Source: Streptomyces sp. A3M-1-3 (GTDB lineage Bacteria > Actinomycetota > Actinomycetes > Streptomycetales > Streptomycetaceae). Taken from it: a stretch of DNA of 64,000 nt. Within the stretch, counting starts at the first letter, position 1, and each line of letters begins with the position of its first letter. The position numbers and the translations under genes are program-made. This document shows positions 1 through 7,349 of the stretch, piece by piece. Below the pieces are notes generated by a model that did not search any database, had not been told where the DNA came from, and saw nothing but the letters and a program-made list of their open reading frames with translations. The stretch spans positions 1 through 64,000 of the forward strand of contig NZ_JANAVP010000005.1 in assembly GCF_024213665.1 (NCBI RefSeq). Reading direction: 5' to 3'.

Positions 1-5
1 TCGAT

Positions 6-1526
6 TCACCGGGGTATGCAAGCACAACACGACCGACAACGCACTTCTGCGACCAGCACTTTCGCAACAGACCCTAGGCGGGCGACCAGTCGCCACACCG
101 CCAGGGGGCCCGTGGCAGTGTCTAGGAGCGACTGCGCGGCAAGCCACCTGAGAAGGCGCACTCCACGTGTCCGGGCCGGTGTGGCGGTCACCCGCAGCTC
201 GTTGTAGAGCGGCGTCATCACGTGTGGACGGATCGTCAGCCGCAGTTCGCCGGCCTCCAGTGCGGCATGCACGAACACGCTCACCACGATCTGTCCGTCC
301 CAACTGATGCACTGAGCCCGCAGGTACAGCCGGTCCGGCACACCGGAAGGGGACCTGCGCCCCAGACCGCTCAGGTCGGACAGCTCCACCTTCGTCTCCC
401 GGGTGCGCTGCAACCATCGGGCCGCCGGAAGGCCGAGTATGCGCTCCATCGAGAACCCAGGAAGCGGATCGGTGATCTCCCGGGCACCGCGGCCCAGTTC
501 GTTGAGCGCGGTGCCCACGCGTCGGAGAAGTTCCGCCTCCCCGAACGGTCTGACCGACTCCTCGGCGTCCTTGGGCTTCAGCGGGATGCTGATGCGGGCA
601 GGTCCCCAGACATCTCGCCCAGCACCGATGAACTGCTCCGAGGCGTCGTAGGGCAACTCCAACTGCCACTGGTCCTTGCTGATGTCCGACATCCTGCGCT
701 TGGCCTTCGCAGCGACCCACGGCAGGTCATCGGACGACACGCCCTCCCGCGCCAGATCACTCAGCGCAGCCCGGGCCACAAGCCGGTCGGCCGCATACGC
801 CAGGGCGACGACAGCCGCCAGCCCAAAGGGGAGTAGCGCCAGCTCGAGTCGCAGCGCGAACGCGTCGCCGTCAACGGGTCCGTACGGCAGGAGTGCGAGC
901 AGCCACGGCGCGAGCAGCACGACATACGCCAGGCGCCGCGAGGGCGCCCACCGCGTCAGGCCGACCCTGCGGATCGCGCGGAAGGCAGCCCAACGTAGGA
1001 ACAAAGCGACGATGACGAGCGCAGCCCAGATCCCGAAAGGCCACGGCACCGCATAGGCGACCAGTCCGCACAGGACCAGGATGCATGCGCGCCGCGCCCA
1101 TCGGCGGCGCCTCGCACGAAGGCTGTGCGCGGTTATCGGGACAAGGTCGAAGCCGTACGACGGCACAGGCAGCGGCGGACCGTGCAGCACATGGTCGACA
1201 ACCCATTGCGCAGTCGGCTCGCCCAGGGGCGGACAGTCGTCACTGCCCTCCAAGTAGATCGGCCGTCTCGTGCTGCGCCGAGGCTTCTTGGCCTTCCCCG
1301 CTTTCCCCCGGATCCTGCGCCACCATGCCTTCACAGCCTTCACCCGATCAGGACGCGCATAGACCGCCTGACACAACGACCGCGTCACTTCGGACGATGT
1401 GGGGTCCACCTCCGCAGGGCGGTTGGCCCCAGAAGTAACAGGGTTCGTCTGAACCGGGATTGCAGGCCACTCGGCCTCCTCCGTCCGCACCCTCCCCCGA
1501 GCACGCACGCCCCACCCAGCCGCCAT
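6..1526 (-). CDS. Multi-pass membrane protein of unknown function
   Basis: 506-residue protein, complete, with its TGA at the extreme left of the window. The ATG follows a GGGGAG ribosome site, which supports this start. The first 135 residues are Arg/Lys-rich and cytoplasmic. Four hydrophobic segments follow (about 146-165, 168-185, 200-216 and 228-248), then a soluble C-terminal half of about 250 residues. I do not recognise the family. It lies next to the integrase end of the element, so it may be cargo or the first chromosomal gene on that side; the sequence does not decide. Confidence 0.6.
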   Translation of the reverse strand: MAAGWGVRARGRVRTEEAEWPAIPVQTNPVTSGANRPAEVDPTSSEVTRSLCQAVYARPDRVKAVKAWWRRIRGKAGKAKKPRRSTRRPIYLEGSDDCPPLGEPTAQWVVDHVLHGPPLPVPSYGFDLVPITAHSLRARRRRWARRACILVLCGLVAYAVPWPFGIWAALVIVALFLRWAAFRAIRRVGLTRWAPSRRLAYVVLLAPWLLALLPYGPVDGDAFALRLELALLPFGLAAVVALAYAADRLVARAALSDLAREGVSSDDLPWVAAKAKRRMSDISKDQWQLELPYDASEQFIGAGRDVWGPARISIPLKPKDAEESVRPFGEAELLRRVGTALNELGRGAREITDPLPGFSMERILGLPAARWLQRTRETKVELSDLSGLGRRSPSGVPDRLYLRAQCISWDGQIVVSVFVHAALEAGELRLTIRPHVMTPLYNELRVTATPARTRGVRLLRWLAAQSLLDTATGPLAVWRLVARLGSVAKVLVAEVRCRSCCACIPR

Positions 1527-1774
1527 CCCGCTCCCCCGTTCATCGACAGGCGGGCATCTTCACGGTGGACAGCAAGAAGCGCTAGACCGCAAACGCGACA
1601 ATGCGCATAACTTGACTGAACAGCTAAGGATTGGCCGAAACTGCCTCCGGCCTGTCTGGCGTGCAGGCCGGGCCCCTGGTGCCAAGGAGTCTTCAGAGCC
1701 GAGTCTGTCGACACGTCCCAGTACGTCCCGGAGGCACGGTGTCAGCGACGCATGAAACGACTCCCGAACAGCAG

Positions 1775-3292
1775 CTACTTACGCGAACCCAGACGAGCTC
1801 GCAGCAACGCATCCAACACCGTCACTGGTGAGCTGGGGCTCAGCACCAAGCGAGCGTCGAGAGACGCTTCCCACTGCTCGGTCAGCCCGAACATCAGGCG
1901 CTGGCGCATGCCAAGGGTGACATGGGCGTAGCGCGCCGAGACCGAGCCGTCGATGTGGCCCATGCGCTCGTCCATGAGGACCTTCTCCGTGCCGAGATCT
2001 TCCATCACGGTCCGGTGGGTGTGGCGAAGGCCGTGGGGCGTAAGGCCCTTGGCGATCGGAAGCCAGCAGGCGTCGGCCCGCTCGCTGGCACCACGCCCTC
2101 GGGCGGGTACACCAGGCCACGGCTCGCCGAGCAGCGGTACGGGGCGGGCCTCCTGCGGCGCCTTCCTCGGGTACCAGCCGGAAACCGCCGGGGTGAACAG
2201 CCATGTCGCAAAGCCGTTTCGGCGCCAGTGGGCTGCGTGCTGCGACACCGCGCCGCCCCGCACGAACCCCAGGTCCGCGATGGCCTGCTCCACCCTCACC
2301 CGCTTGGCCTCGGTGACGCGGTCGGGGTGGTTGAGGACGTTGGACACCGTGCCCGTGGAGACTTCGGCACGGCGTGCGACGTCGACGAGCTTCGCGCCCT
2401 GGTGGCCGCCGGTGCGAGCCGCGCCCAGGCCACGGAAGACGTAGGTCTTGCCGTGACACGGGCAGAGCTTCGGCTTCGTACGGGCGACGTGGTTGGCGAC
2501 CAGAGCCGACAGCCAGTCCATCGCGTAGATGGTGCGGTAGCTGTCGTCCTTGGGCGGGCAGCGCACGAGCTCGCCGGTGTCGAGTTCGTACAGCTGCCAC
2601 TCGACGCGGATTGAGCCAGGGCGGGCGAATTCCGTCTCCAGGCCGACGATTTCGCCCCAGCGCATGCCGGTGTACCCCTTGAGGACGACGGCGACGAACT
2701 CGTCGTCGCGGCCGGAGAGCAGGGCGGCCCGTTCGGCGGTCAGCAGGATGCCGAGCGGGTCGGTGACAACCTTTTCCGGGCTGCGGTCTCGGGAGCGGCC
2801 GGCGCGCTTGCCGCGTCCGCGCCGCCTGGCGGCCGGGTTGGACGTGATCAACCCCTCGTCGATCGCATCCTCGAAGATCAGGTGGAGCGTTGAGCGCCAG
2901 GTCTTGACGCTGGAGGCCGCGTACACGGCCTTCTCCTTCTTCTCCCACAGGTCGACGTCCGTGCGCACGATGCCGGCGAGCGCCTTGTCCTCGAAGTCGG
3001 GGAGCAGGTGCTCCTCGATGTGACGCCGGTAGTTCTGCATGGTCGAGGCGGCCAGGTCCTGGGCCTCGTACCAGCGGTTCGCGTACTCACCGAAGGTCTC
3101 CTGGCCGAGTGCCGGGTCGCGCCAGTCGCCGCGCCGGTACTTGTTCTCGGCCTCGCTCGCGGCGCGCTGGGCCTCGCCCTTGGTGGCGAACCGGATCGCC
3201 TTGCCGTTGTCGTCGACCACCGAGAGGTGCTTGCCAGGCGCGGTCTTGTACCGGCCGCGCCAGTAGTTTCCGCGCTTCTCCGCGAAACCCAA
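1775..3292 (-). CDS. int: Tyrosine site-specific integrase with embedded LacI-type HTH
   Basis: 505 residues. The phage-integrase architecture is clear: an N-terminal arm-binding region (about 1-60), an SAM-like core-binding domain (about 62-150), and a catalytic domain with Arg211 (GMRWGE), His420-x-x-Arg423 (HGLRH), His446 (MGHIDG) and the nucleophile Tyr455 (RYAH). Between Arg211 and the HxxR box a LacI-family DNA-reading segment is inserted (about 300-346), starting at KLVDVARRAEVSTGTVSNVL, and the protein is longer than usual. The TTG start sits directly behind an AAGGAAG ribosome site and 48 bases after the excisionase-like gene, so the two form an operon. It should insert and excise the element at a tRNA gene. 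The target cannot be proven here. Confidence 0.93.
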   Translation of the reverse strand: MGFAEKRGNYWRGRYKTAPGKHLSVVDDNGKAIRFATKGEAQRAASEAENKYRRGDWRDPALGQETFGEYANRWYEAQDLAASTMQNYRRHIEEHLLPDFEDKALAGIVRTDVDLWEKKEKAVYAASSVKTWRSTLHLIFEDAIDEGLITSNPAARRRGRGKRAGRSRDRSPEKVVTDPLGILLTAERAALLSGRDDEFVAVVLKGYTGMRWGEIVGLETEFARPGSIRVEWQLYELDTGELVRCPPKDDSYRTIYAMDWLSALVANHVARTKPKLCPCHGKTYVFRGLGAARTGGHQGAKLVDVARRAEVSTGTVSNVLNHPDRVTEAKRVRVEQAIADLGFVRGGAVSQHAAHWRRNGFATWLFTPAVSGWYPRKAPQEARPVPLLGEPWPGVPARGRGASERADACWLPIAKGLTPHGLRHTHRTVMEDLGTEKVLMDERMGHIDGSVSARYAHVTLGMRQRLMFGLTEQWEASLDARLVLSPSSPVTVLDALLRARLGSRK

Positions 3293-3340
3293 CTTCCTTC
3301 TTCCTCCATGCTCTTGGCTAGTGGCTGGGCCGCCGGCGCG

Positions 3341-3736
3341 CTACACGACGGATTCGTACTGGGTACGGCGCGGCGGCCGGGCCCTCAGACCCTTCGTCGT
3401 CGCAGCCGTAGTCGGCCGAGGAGACTGGGCGGCACGAGTTCGTGCAGCGGGAGGACTTGTTACTGCTGGACCGGCCGGCGCGCTGCTGAAGGATCGCTTC
3501 GGGCGCTCTTCGTGGAGGCGGACGATCTCGGCGAGGTGTGCGGCGGTGAAGCGGTAGGCGCGGCCGACGCGGGTGTGCGGGATGAGGCCGCGCCGGGCGC
3601 GGTCCTTGACCCACCAGGCGGAACAGCCGAGGGCTTCGGCGATTTCTTCGGGGCGGTAGAGACGGGGCAAGGAGGCTCCGCCCTCGGTGCCAGGAAGGCG
3701 GCGTACGAGGGCAGGGGGTATCTCGGAGTGGTGCAA
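3341..3736 (-). CDS. Excisionase-like helix-turn-helix protein
   Basis: 131 residues. Residues 27-77 form a winged-helix/MerR-type excisionase fold: LYRPEEIAEALGCSAWWVKD followed by an R-x-Y-RFT strand and LAEIVRLHEE. The last 50 residues are Ala/Pro/Arg-rich and look disordered. It lies immediately upstream of the integrase on the same strand, which is the usual place for a recombination directionality factor in actinobacterial integrative elements. Role as Xis is inferred from fold and position. It could also be a general DNA-binding regulator of the integrase operon. Confidence 0.75.
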   Translation of the reverse strand: MHHSEIPPALVRRLPGTEGGASLPRLYRPEEIAEALGCSAWWVKDRARRGLIPHTRVGRAYRFTAAHLAEIVRLHEERPKRSFSSAPAGPAVTSPPAARTRAAQSPRPTTAATTKGLRARPPRRTQYESVV

Positions 3737-3796
3737 GAAGAGTGGGTCCTAACTCGGTTGGGGGCCTGCTCAGTCAGCAGTGCTGGGCGGCCTTCG

Positions 3797-4054
3797 TCAC
3801 ATGGCGCTCGGTCCCTGCAGCAGCACGAGGGACGGGACGCGGAGGGCTTGGGCGAGGGCGACGAGGTCGTCGATGTCGCAACGGCGTTGGGCGCGTTCGA
3901 TGCGGGACAGCATCGTGTTGGACATCGGACGGCCGAGGGCGGTGACGCGGGCGGCCAGCGCGCGCTGGGCGAGACCGCGTTCGGTACGGAGGATTTCGAC
4001 GGAGCGGGCGGTCCGTATTCCGGCCGGTTCGATTTCCAGGGATCGTGCTGCCAT
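3797..4054 (-). CDS. XRE-family transcriptional regulator
   Basis: 85 residues with a Cro/C1 HTH: RTERGLAQRALAARV, then SNTMLSRIERAQR as the recognition helix region and DIDDLVALAQALRVP. I chose the ATG at 4054 because GGGAG lies five bases upstream; an ATG at 4063 and a longer form from 4162 are possible but lack a ribosome site. A perfect 10-bp-arm inverted repeat lies just upstream and is the obvious operator. The gene faces away from the replication-like gene, so it probably controls the element's excision/replication switch. Confidence 0.82.
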   Translation of the reverse strand: MAARSLEIEPAGIRTARSVEILRTERGLAQRALAARVTALGRPMSNTMLSRIERAQRRCDIDDLVALAQALRVPSLVLLQGPSAM

Positions 4055-4076
4055 AGCTCCCATTGGTAACTCGTAT

Positions 4077-4099
4077 TCGCCGGTTTGGTAAACCGGCGA
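4077..4099 (-). promoter_or_regulatory. Palindromic operator upstream of the XRE regulator
   Basis: Perfect inverted repeat with 10-bp arms (TCGCCGGTTT and AAACCGGCGA) around a 3-base centre. It ends 22 bases upstream of the XRE start codon at 4054. The position and symmetry suit an autoregulatory site for the dimeric XRE protein. Binding is inferred. Confidence 0.7.
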
Positions 4100-4536
4100 T
4101 CGTCGGCTATGTTGCGCCCGGCCGTGCACAGGGAGTTGCCGCCTGGGTTGGGTTCCAGGCATCCGGCGGGTGGCGGCTGAGCGCGTCGGACAGGTGCTCT
4201 GACATGGGGTGTTGTGTTGTAGCTTGCGCTCCGGCGGAGGTCAACGGCTTCCGGATGTGATCCTTCTGGCTCGGCCCCGTGGGCAACCAATTTCGGCAAC
4301 CGGCAGTCTGGGATTATCATTTAGAGAATGCCCCGGAGCATGCGTTCGCCGTCAGCTATCTGACTTCTCGGCGGAATGCTGGACTTCTGCGGCGTTGATG
4401 TGGCTGTCTTGGCTAGGCGAAGCCACCAGCCCTCGCAGGCTCCCTCGGGCCGGGGCTGTGCCGCCCTCTCTCTGCGCACCGCCCGGCAAGGGCGCGCACC
4501 TCCACCTGCCCGTCCTGACCCAGGAGCCGCCGACCC
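4100..4536. other. Divergent intergenic region
   Basis: About 440 bases between the XRE regulator and the replication-like gene. It is locally AT-richer near 4300-4325 than the surrounding coding DNA. I see no open frame with a convincing start. It should carry the promoters for both directions and possibly part of an origin. I see no further strong inverted repeat besides the operator. Confidence 0.5.
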
Positions 4537-5379
4537 ATGAGCCTCGACGCCCGCGAGTGGGTGTGGGACCACAGCCGAAGCAAGGGCACCGCCCGCATGG
4601 TGCTCGCGTTGATCGCCGACCGCTGCCGCGACCGGAGCTGCGTCGCGTACGCCTCCGTGTCCACCCTGATGAAGCGAGCGAACGCCTCCCGTACTGCCGT
4701 ACGCGACGCCCTGGCCAAGCTGATCGCCGACGGCGAGCTGGTGGCGCTCGGTGACCGCAAGGGGCCACGGGCAGAGACGTTCTACCACCTCCCGGACGCC
4801 GCCCACTTCCTCGCCGAACACACCGTTGAAGGGGACCGGGAACCGGTCCTTCCGGGGGACCGGAATCCGACCCTTGGGGTGCCGGAATCCGACCCTTCCG
4901 ATCCCTTCGAAGAGGGACCGGAATCCGGCCCCGGGGTACGGATTCCGACCCCGGGAGGGTACGGATTCCGACCCGTCGGGGGCACGGATTCGGACCCCCA
5001 GAACGGTAGAGAACCGAAGGTGAACGGTAAGAGCAGCAGCTCTGCCCCGCTCATCTCCGCCGACCAGTGGCAGATCGACGACACTGCCCGGGCCTGGCTT
5101 CGGCAGCACGGTCATCTCGACCGCCTCGGCGAACACGCCGTCCGATCAGCCGACGAGAAGTGGCGCACCTACCGGGCCCCATGGCCTCCCCGTACCGCAG
5201 CCTCCTGGGCTGCCGACTGGCGCTCCTGGATCGCCCGGGAACACACCCCCACCCCAGACCGCCCGAACCTCTACGCCCTGCCCGGCGGCACACCCACCCG
5301 GGCCCCTGGCATGACGCGCTCCGAGCAGCACATGGCCGCCCTGCTCGCGGCCCTCGACGAACCGACCGGAACGGAGTAA
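4537..5379 (+). CDS. HTH replication-initiator-like protein of the integrative element
   Basis: 280 residues. Residues 5-75 form a winged helix of the kind found in actinobacterial plasmid and element replication proteins (YASVSTLMKRANASRTAVRD recognition segment). A Pro/Gly/Asp-rich linker (about 105-165) is encoded by tandem DNA repeats. The C-terminal third (about 175-245) is Trp-rich (LRQHGHLDRLGEHAV, WRTYRAPWPPRTAASWAADW), typical of helper domains in these proteins. An AGGAG site lies about 10 bases upstream of the ATG. It precedes the zinc-knuckle protein and relaxase genes. A replication role is inferred from position, fold and embedded repeats; a simple HTH regulator is the alternative. 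Confidence 0.65.
   Translation: MSLDAREWVWDHSRSKGTARMVLALIADRCRDRSCVAYASVSTLMKRANASRTAVRDALAKLIADGELVALGDRKGPRAETFYHLPDAAHFLAEHTVEGDREPVLPGDRNPTLGVPESDPSDPFEEGPESGPGVRIPTPGGYGFRPVGGTDSDPQNGREPKVNGKSSSSAPLISADQWQIDDTARAWLRQHGHLDRLGEHAVRSADEKWRTYRAPWPPRTAASWAADWRSWIAREHTPTPDRPNLYALPGGTPTRAPGMTRSEQHMAALLAALDEPTGTE
4862..4997 (+). repeat. Six degenerate 12-bp repeats inside the replication-like gene
   Basis: Copies of GGAATCCGACCC or GGATTCCGACCC begin at 4862, 4884, 4920 (GGAATCCGGCCC), 4940, 4963 and 4986 (GGATTCGGACCC). They fall in the linker-coding part of the gene, and two GGGGACCG octamers lie just before them (4831-4838, 4855-4862). They may be iteron-like binding sites kept within coding DNA, or simply the cause of a low-complexity linker. 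Confidence 0.6.
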
Positions 5380-5386
5380 CCCGCCT

Positions 5387-6076
5387 TTGGACCCACGCGA
5401 AGTCGCCGCTGTCCTCGCCTACACCGGCCGCCTCGACCCCCGCACCATCCGCACCGGCACGGGCGAAGCCCGTGACCAGATCGCCCAGTGGCAGGAACTG
5501 CTCGACGACGTGCCCTTCGCCACCGACCACGGCTGGGACGTCCGCGAGGCGATACGGGCCCACGTCCTCGTCTCCCCGTACCCGATCCTGCCCGTGGACG
5601 TCGCCCGCAGATGGCGGGCCCATCGGCGCGACCGCCTCGACCGGCACACCGACCCCACACCGGCTGCCGACCCGGACGATCCTGCCGCCTGGCGAGCCGA
5701 GCTGCTCCGCGCCCGCAACGCCGTCGCAGTCGGCGTGGTCGCGCCTTCCACGCACCGGCAGATCACCGGCGGTGGCCCGCCTCGCGACATCGAGGAGCGC
5801 CTGCGCACGATCGGCTCGTGCATCCCGCTGGCCGTCCGCGCCGAGCTGACCCGCTACCGTCCGACCCGCGCCGCGCGCGAGGCCGCCGTCGCCAGGGGTG
5901 TCCCCGACGCGCTCAGTGTCCGGTGCGAGTGGTGCCACGCGCCTGCTGGCGCCCTGTGCCGCCAACGGCGGGCGGGCCCGGACGGCACCGCCAGAGGCAA
6001 TGCCGTACGTACCACCCCGCACCCGTCGCGCATCGACCTCGCCACTGCCCAGATGGGCAGACAGCGGGCTGCGTGA
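5387..6076 (+). CDS. Zinc-knuckle mobile-element protein
   Basis: 229 residues. The C-terminus has CEWCHAPAGALC followed by an Arg-rich loop and a TPHPSRID histidine, a treble-clef-like zinc site seen in small DNA-binding proteins of actinophages and integrative elements. The N-terminal 140 residues are helical and lack a recognisable domain (LAYTGRLDPRT, DVARRWRAHRRDRLD). The TTG start lies 7 bases after the previous stop with an ACGGAG ribosome site, so it is co-transcribed with the replication-like gene. DNA binding is likely; the exact role is unknown. Confidence 0.65.
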   Translation: MDPREVAAVLAYTGRLDPRTIRTGTGEARDQIAQWQELLDDVPFATDHGWDVREAIRAHVLVSPYPILPVDVARRWRAHRRDRLDRHTDPTPAADPDDPAAWRAELLRARNAVAVGVVAPSTHRQITGGGPPRDIEERLRTIGSCIPLAVRAELTRYRPTRAAREAAVARGVPDALSVRCEWCHAPAGALCRQRRAGPDGTARGNAVRTTPHPSRIDLATAQMGRQRAA

Positions 6077-6175
6077 CACGGCCGGCCTCGCTCCTCGCCG
6101 CAGCTTCGTAGTCCTCCAACCGTCGTGTCCCGGATCGTCGTACCCGATGGACGGGAACGTCCCGATGAGCACCTT

Positions 6176-6546
6176 GGGGACCGCGTCGCGGGGACCGTGC
6201 CTGCGAAGTTCGGGGACCGGATTTCGGTCCCCGACGGTCTCCGCGATCACGGTCACCTCCTGGCGGGGACCGTCACGCGCGGGAACGCCGCGCGCCGGGA
6301 TCGGGGACCGTGACGACACCGAACTGGGGACCGACACGGGACCGGTCCCCCGGAAACTGCAGCTCAGGCGGGCTATCAGGTCGGTCCGCAGAGCGTCCCC
6401 GACGACGGGGACCGACCCCGCAGCAGCCCGTGCGGTTGAGGACCGGTCCCCGGAGTGCAGCAGAACGGGACGATCCCCCTGACGACGTGTCATGGGGACC
6501 GTCCCCGACGAACGTCGCATGACAGTCCCGAACCGTCTGGGGACCG
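6176..6546. repeat. GGGGACCG octamer cluster, candidate origin (oriV or oriT)
   Basis: Twelve exact copies in 371 bases. Nine are on the plus strand, starting at 6176, 6190, 6212, 6265, 6303, 6326, 6407, 6494 and 6539. Three are inverted (6225-6232, 6343-6350, 6444-6451). The copies at 6211-6219 and 6225-6233 make a perfect 9-bp-arm hairpin. This density is far above chance. The cluster lies in the non-coding gap between the zinc-knuckle gene and the mobC/relaxase pair, where a plasmid-like element keeps its replication or transfer origin. Origin function is inferred. Confidence 0.7.
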
Positions 6547-6722
6547 TGCACCGCCGCTCTTCCTCCGGCCACGGCTCTCGGTCCGACAGCCCTGCCTCAA
6601 CAGCCCGTCCCAGATCGCGTCCCGCAACAGCCGAGTGCCTCCAGCTGCTGCCCCCATCCCTCGTCAAGCAGCGCCTTGGCAGCACAGCTCCCCGCCCCCG
6701 AAGACACCCCGGAGAACCGCAC

Positions 6723-7349
6723 GTGCACGACCAACACCATGAACACCTCGCCACCCGTCAGCAGGAGGCGACAACAACGCCGGCCTCAGGCGGAGCAAGT
6801 TGGAGGTTCGGACACTCCCCCGCAGGGGGAGCCTCCGAACCCGACCCCGCCCCGGAGGTGGCGGGGCCCGACCGGCGCCAGGGGGCAACGGACGGGAAGG
6901 CTGCGACCGAGGGCGGACCGCAGCCGGGCGAGGCCAGCCGCAAGGGCACGGCCAAGAAAGGGAAATCGCGCCCGCGTGACAAGAAGCAGCGCCCCGCACA
7001 CAGCGTCCGCCTCAACGAGCCCGAACTCGCCATCATCCGATCTGGCGCCGAGCACGTCGGCATGAGCGTTGCCGGGTTCCTGGCCTACTCCGGCCTGGCC
7101 GCCGCCCGTGACCAGTCGCGTACCGCAGCGGCCATCGCCACCGAGCGCGATGTCCTGACCGCACTGTTCGGCGTACGCCGTCAGCTCGGCTGGGCCGGCA
7201 GCAATGTCAACCAAGCCGTCAAGGCCCTCAACTCCGGTGTCGACGCACCGCACTTCGCTGCCGCTCTCGCCGATCTGCAACGTGCAGCGCAGGCCGTACA
7301 GCGGGCGGCCGAACGGATCACCCATCGGCAGGAAGGTGAGGCGGCTTGA
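6723..7349 (+). CDS. mobC: MobC-like relaxosome accessory protein
   Basis: 208 residues from a GTG with GGAGAA six bases upstream. The frame is open back to 6492, but that stretch overlaps the octamer repeats and reads as low-complexity, so I reject it as coding. The N-terminal half is charged and disordered. The C-terminal domain has the MobC/ribbon-helix-helix signature: a basic lead (KKQRPAHSVRLNEPELAII), VGMSVAGFLAYSGLAA, then LGWAGSNVNQAVKALNSG. It should bind the transfer origin and assist the relaxase. Its TGA overlaps the TTG of the relaxase, which implies translational coupling. Confidence 0.8.
   Translation: MHDQHHEHLATRQQEATTTPASGGASWRFGHSPAGGASEPDPAPEVAGPDRRQGATDGKAATEGGPQPGEASRKGTAKKGKSRPRDKKQRPAHSVRLNEPELAIIRSGAEHVGMSVAGFLAYSGLAAARDQSRTAAAIATERDVLTALFGVRRQLGWAGSNVNQAVKALNSGVDAPHFAAALADLQRAAQAVQRAAERITHRQEGEAA
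6805..6841 (+). repeat. Nested hairpin inside mobC
   Basis: Outer arms GGTTCGGA/TCCGAACC (6805-6812 and 6834-6841) enclose a perfect inner stem CTCCCCC-GCA-GGGGGAG (6815-6831). The stem lies in the disordered N-terminal coding part of mobC. It resembles the short GC hairpins scattered in Streptomyces genomes and may have inserted where the protein tolerates it. Confidence 0.55.

Noticed and set aside
6176..6546. CRISPR array
   Set aside because: Repeats are 8 bp, in both orientations and irregularly spaced, with no constant spacers and no cas genes nearby.
6492..6722. N-terminal extension of MobC
   Set aside because: It overlaps the octamer repeats, reads as low-complexity, and a GTG with a good ribosome site lies at 6723.
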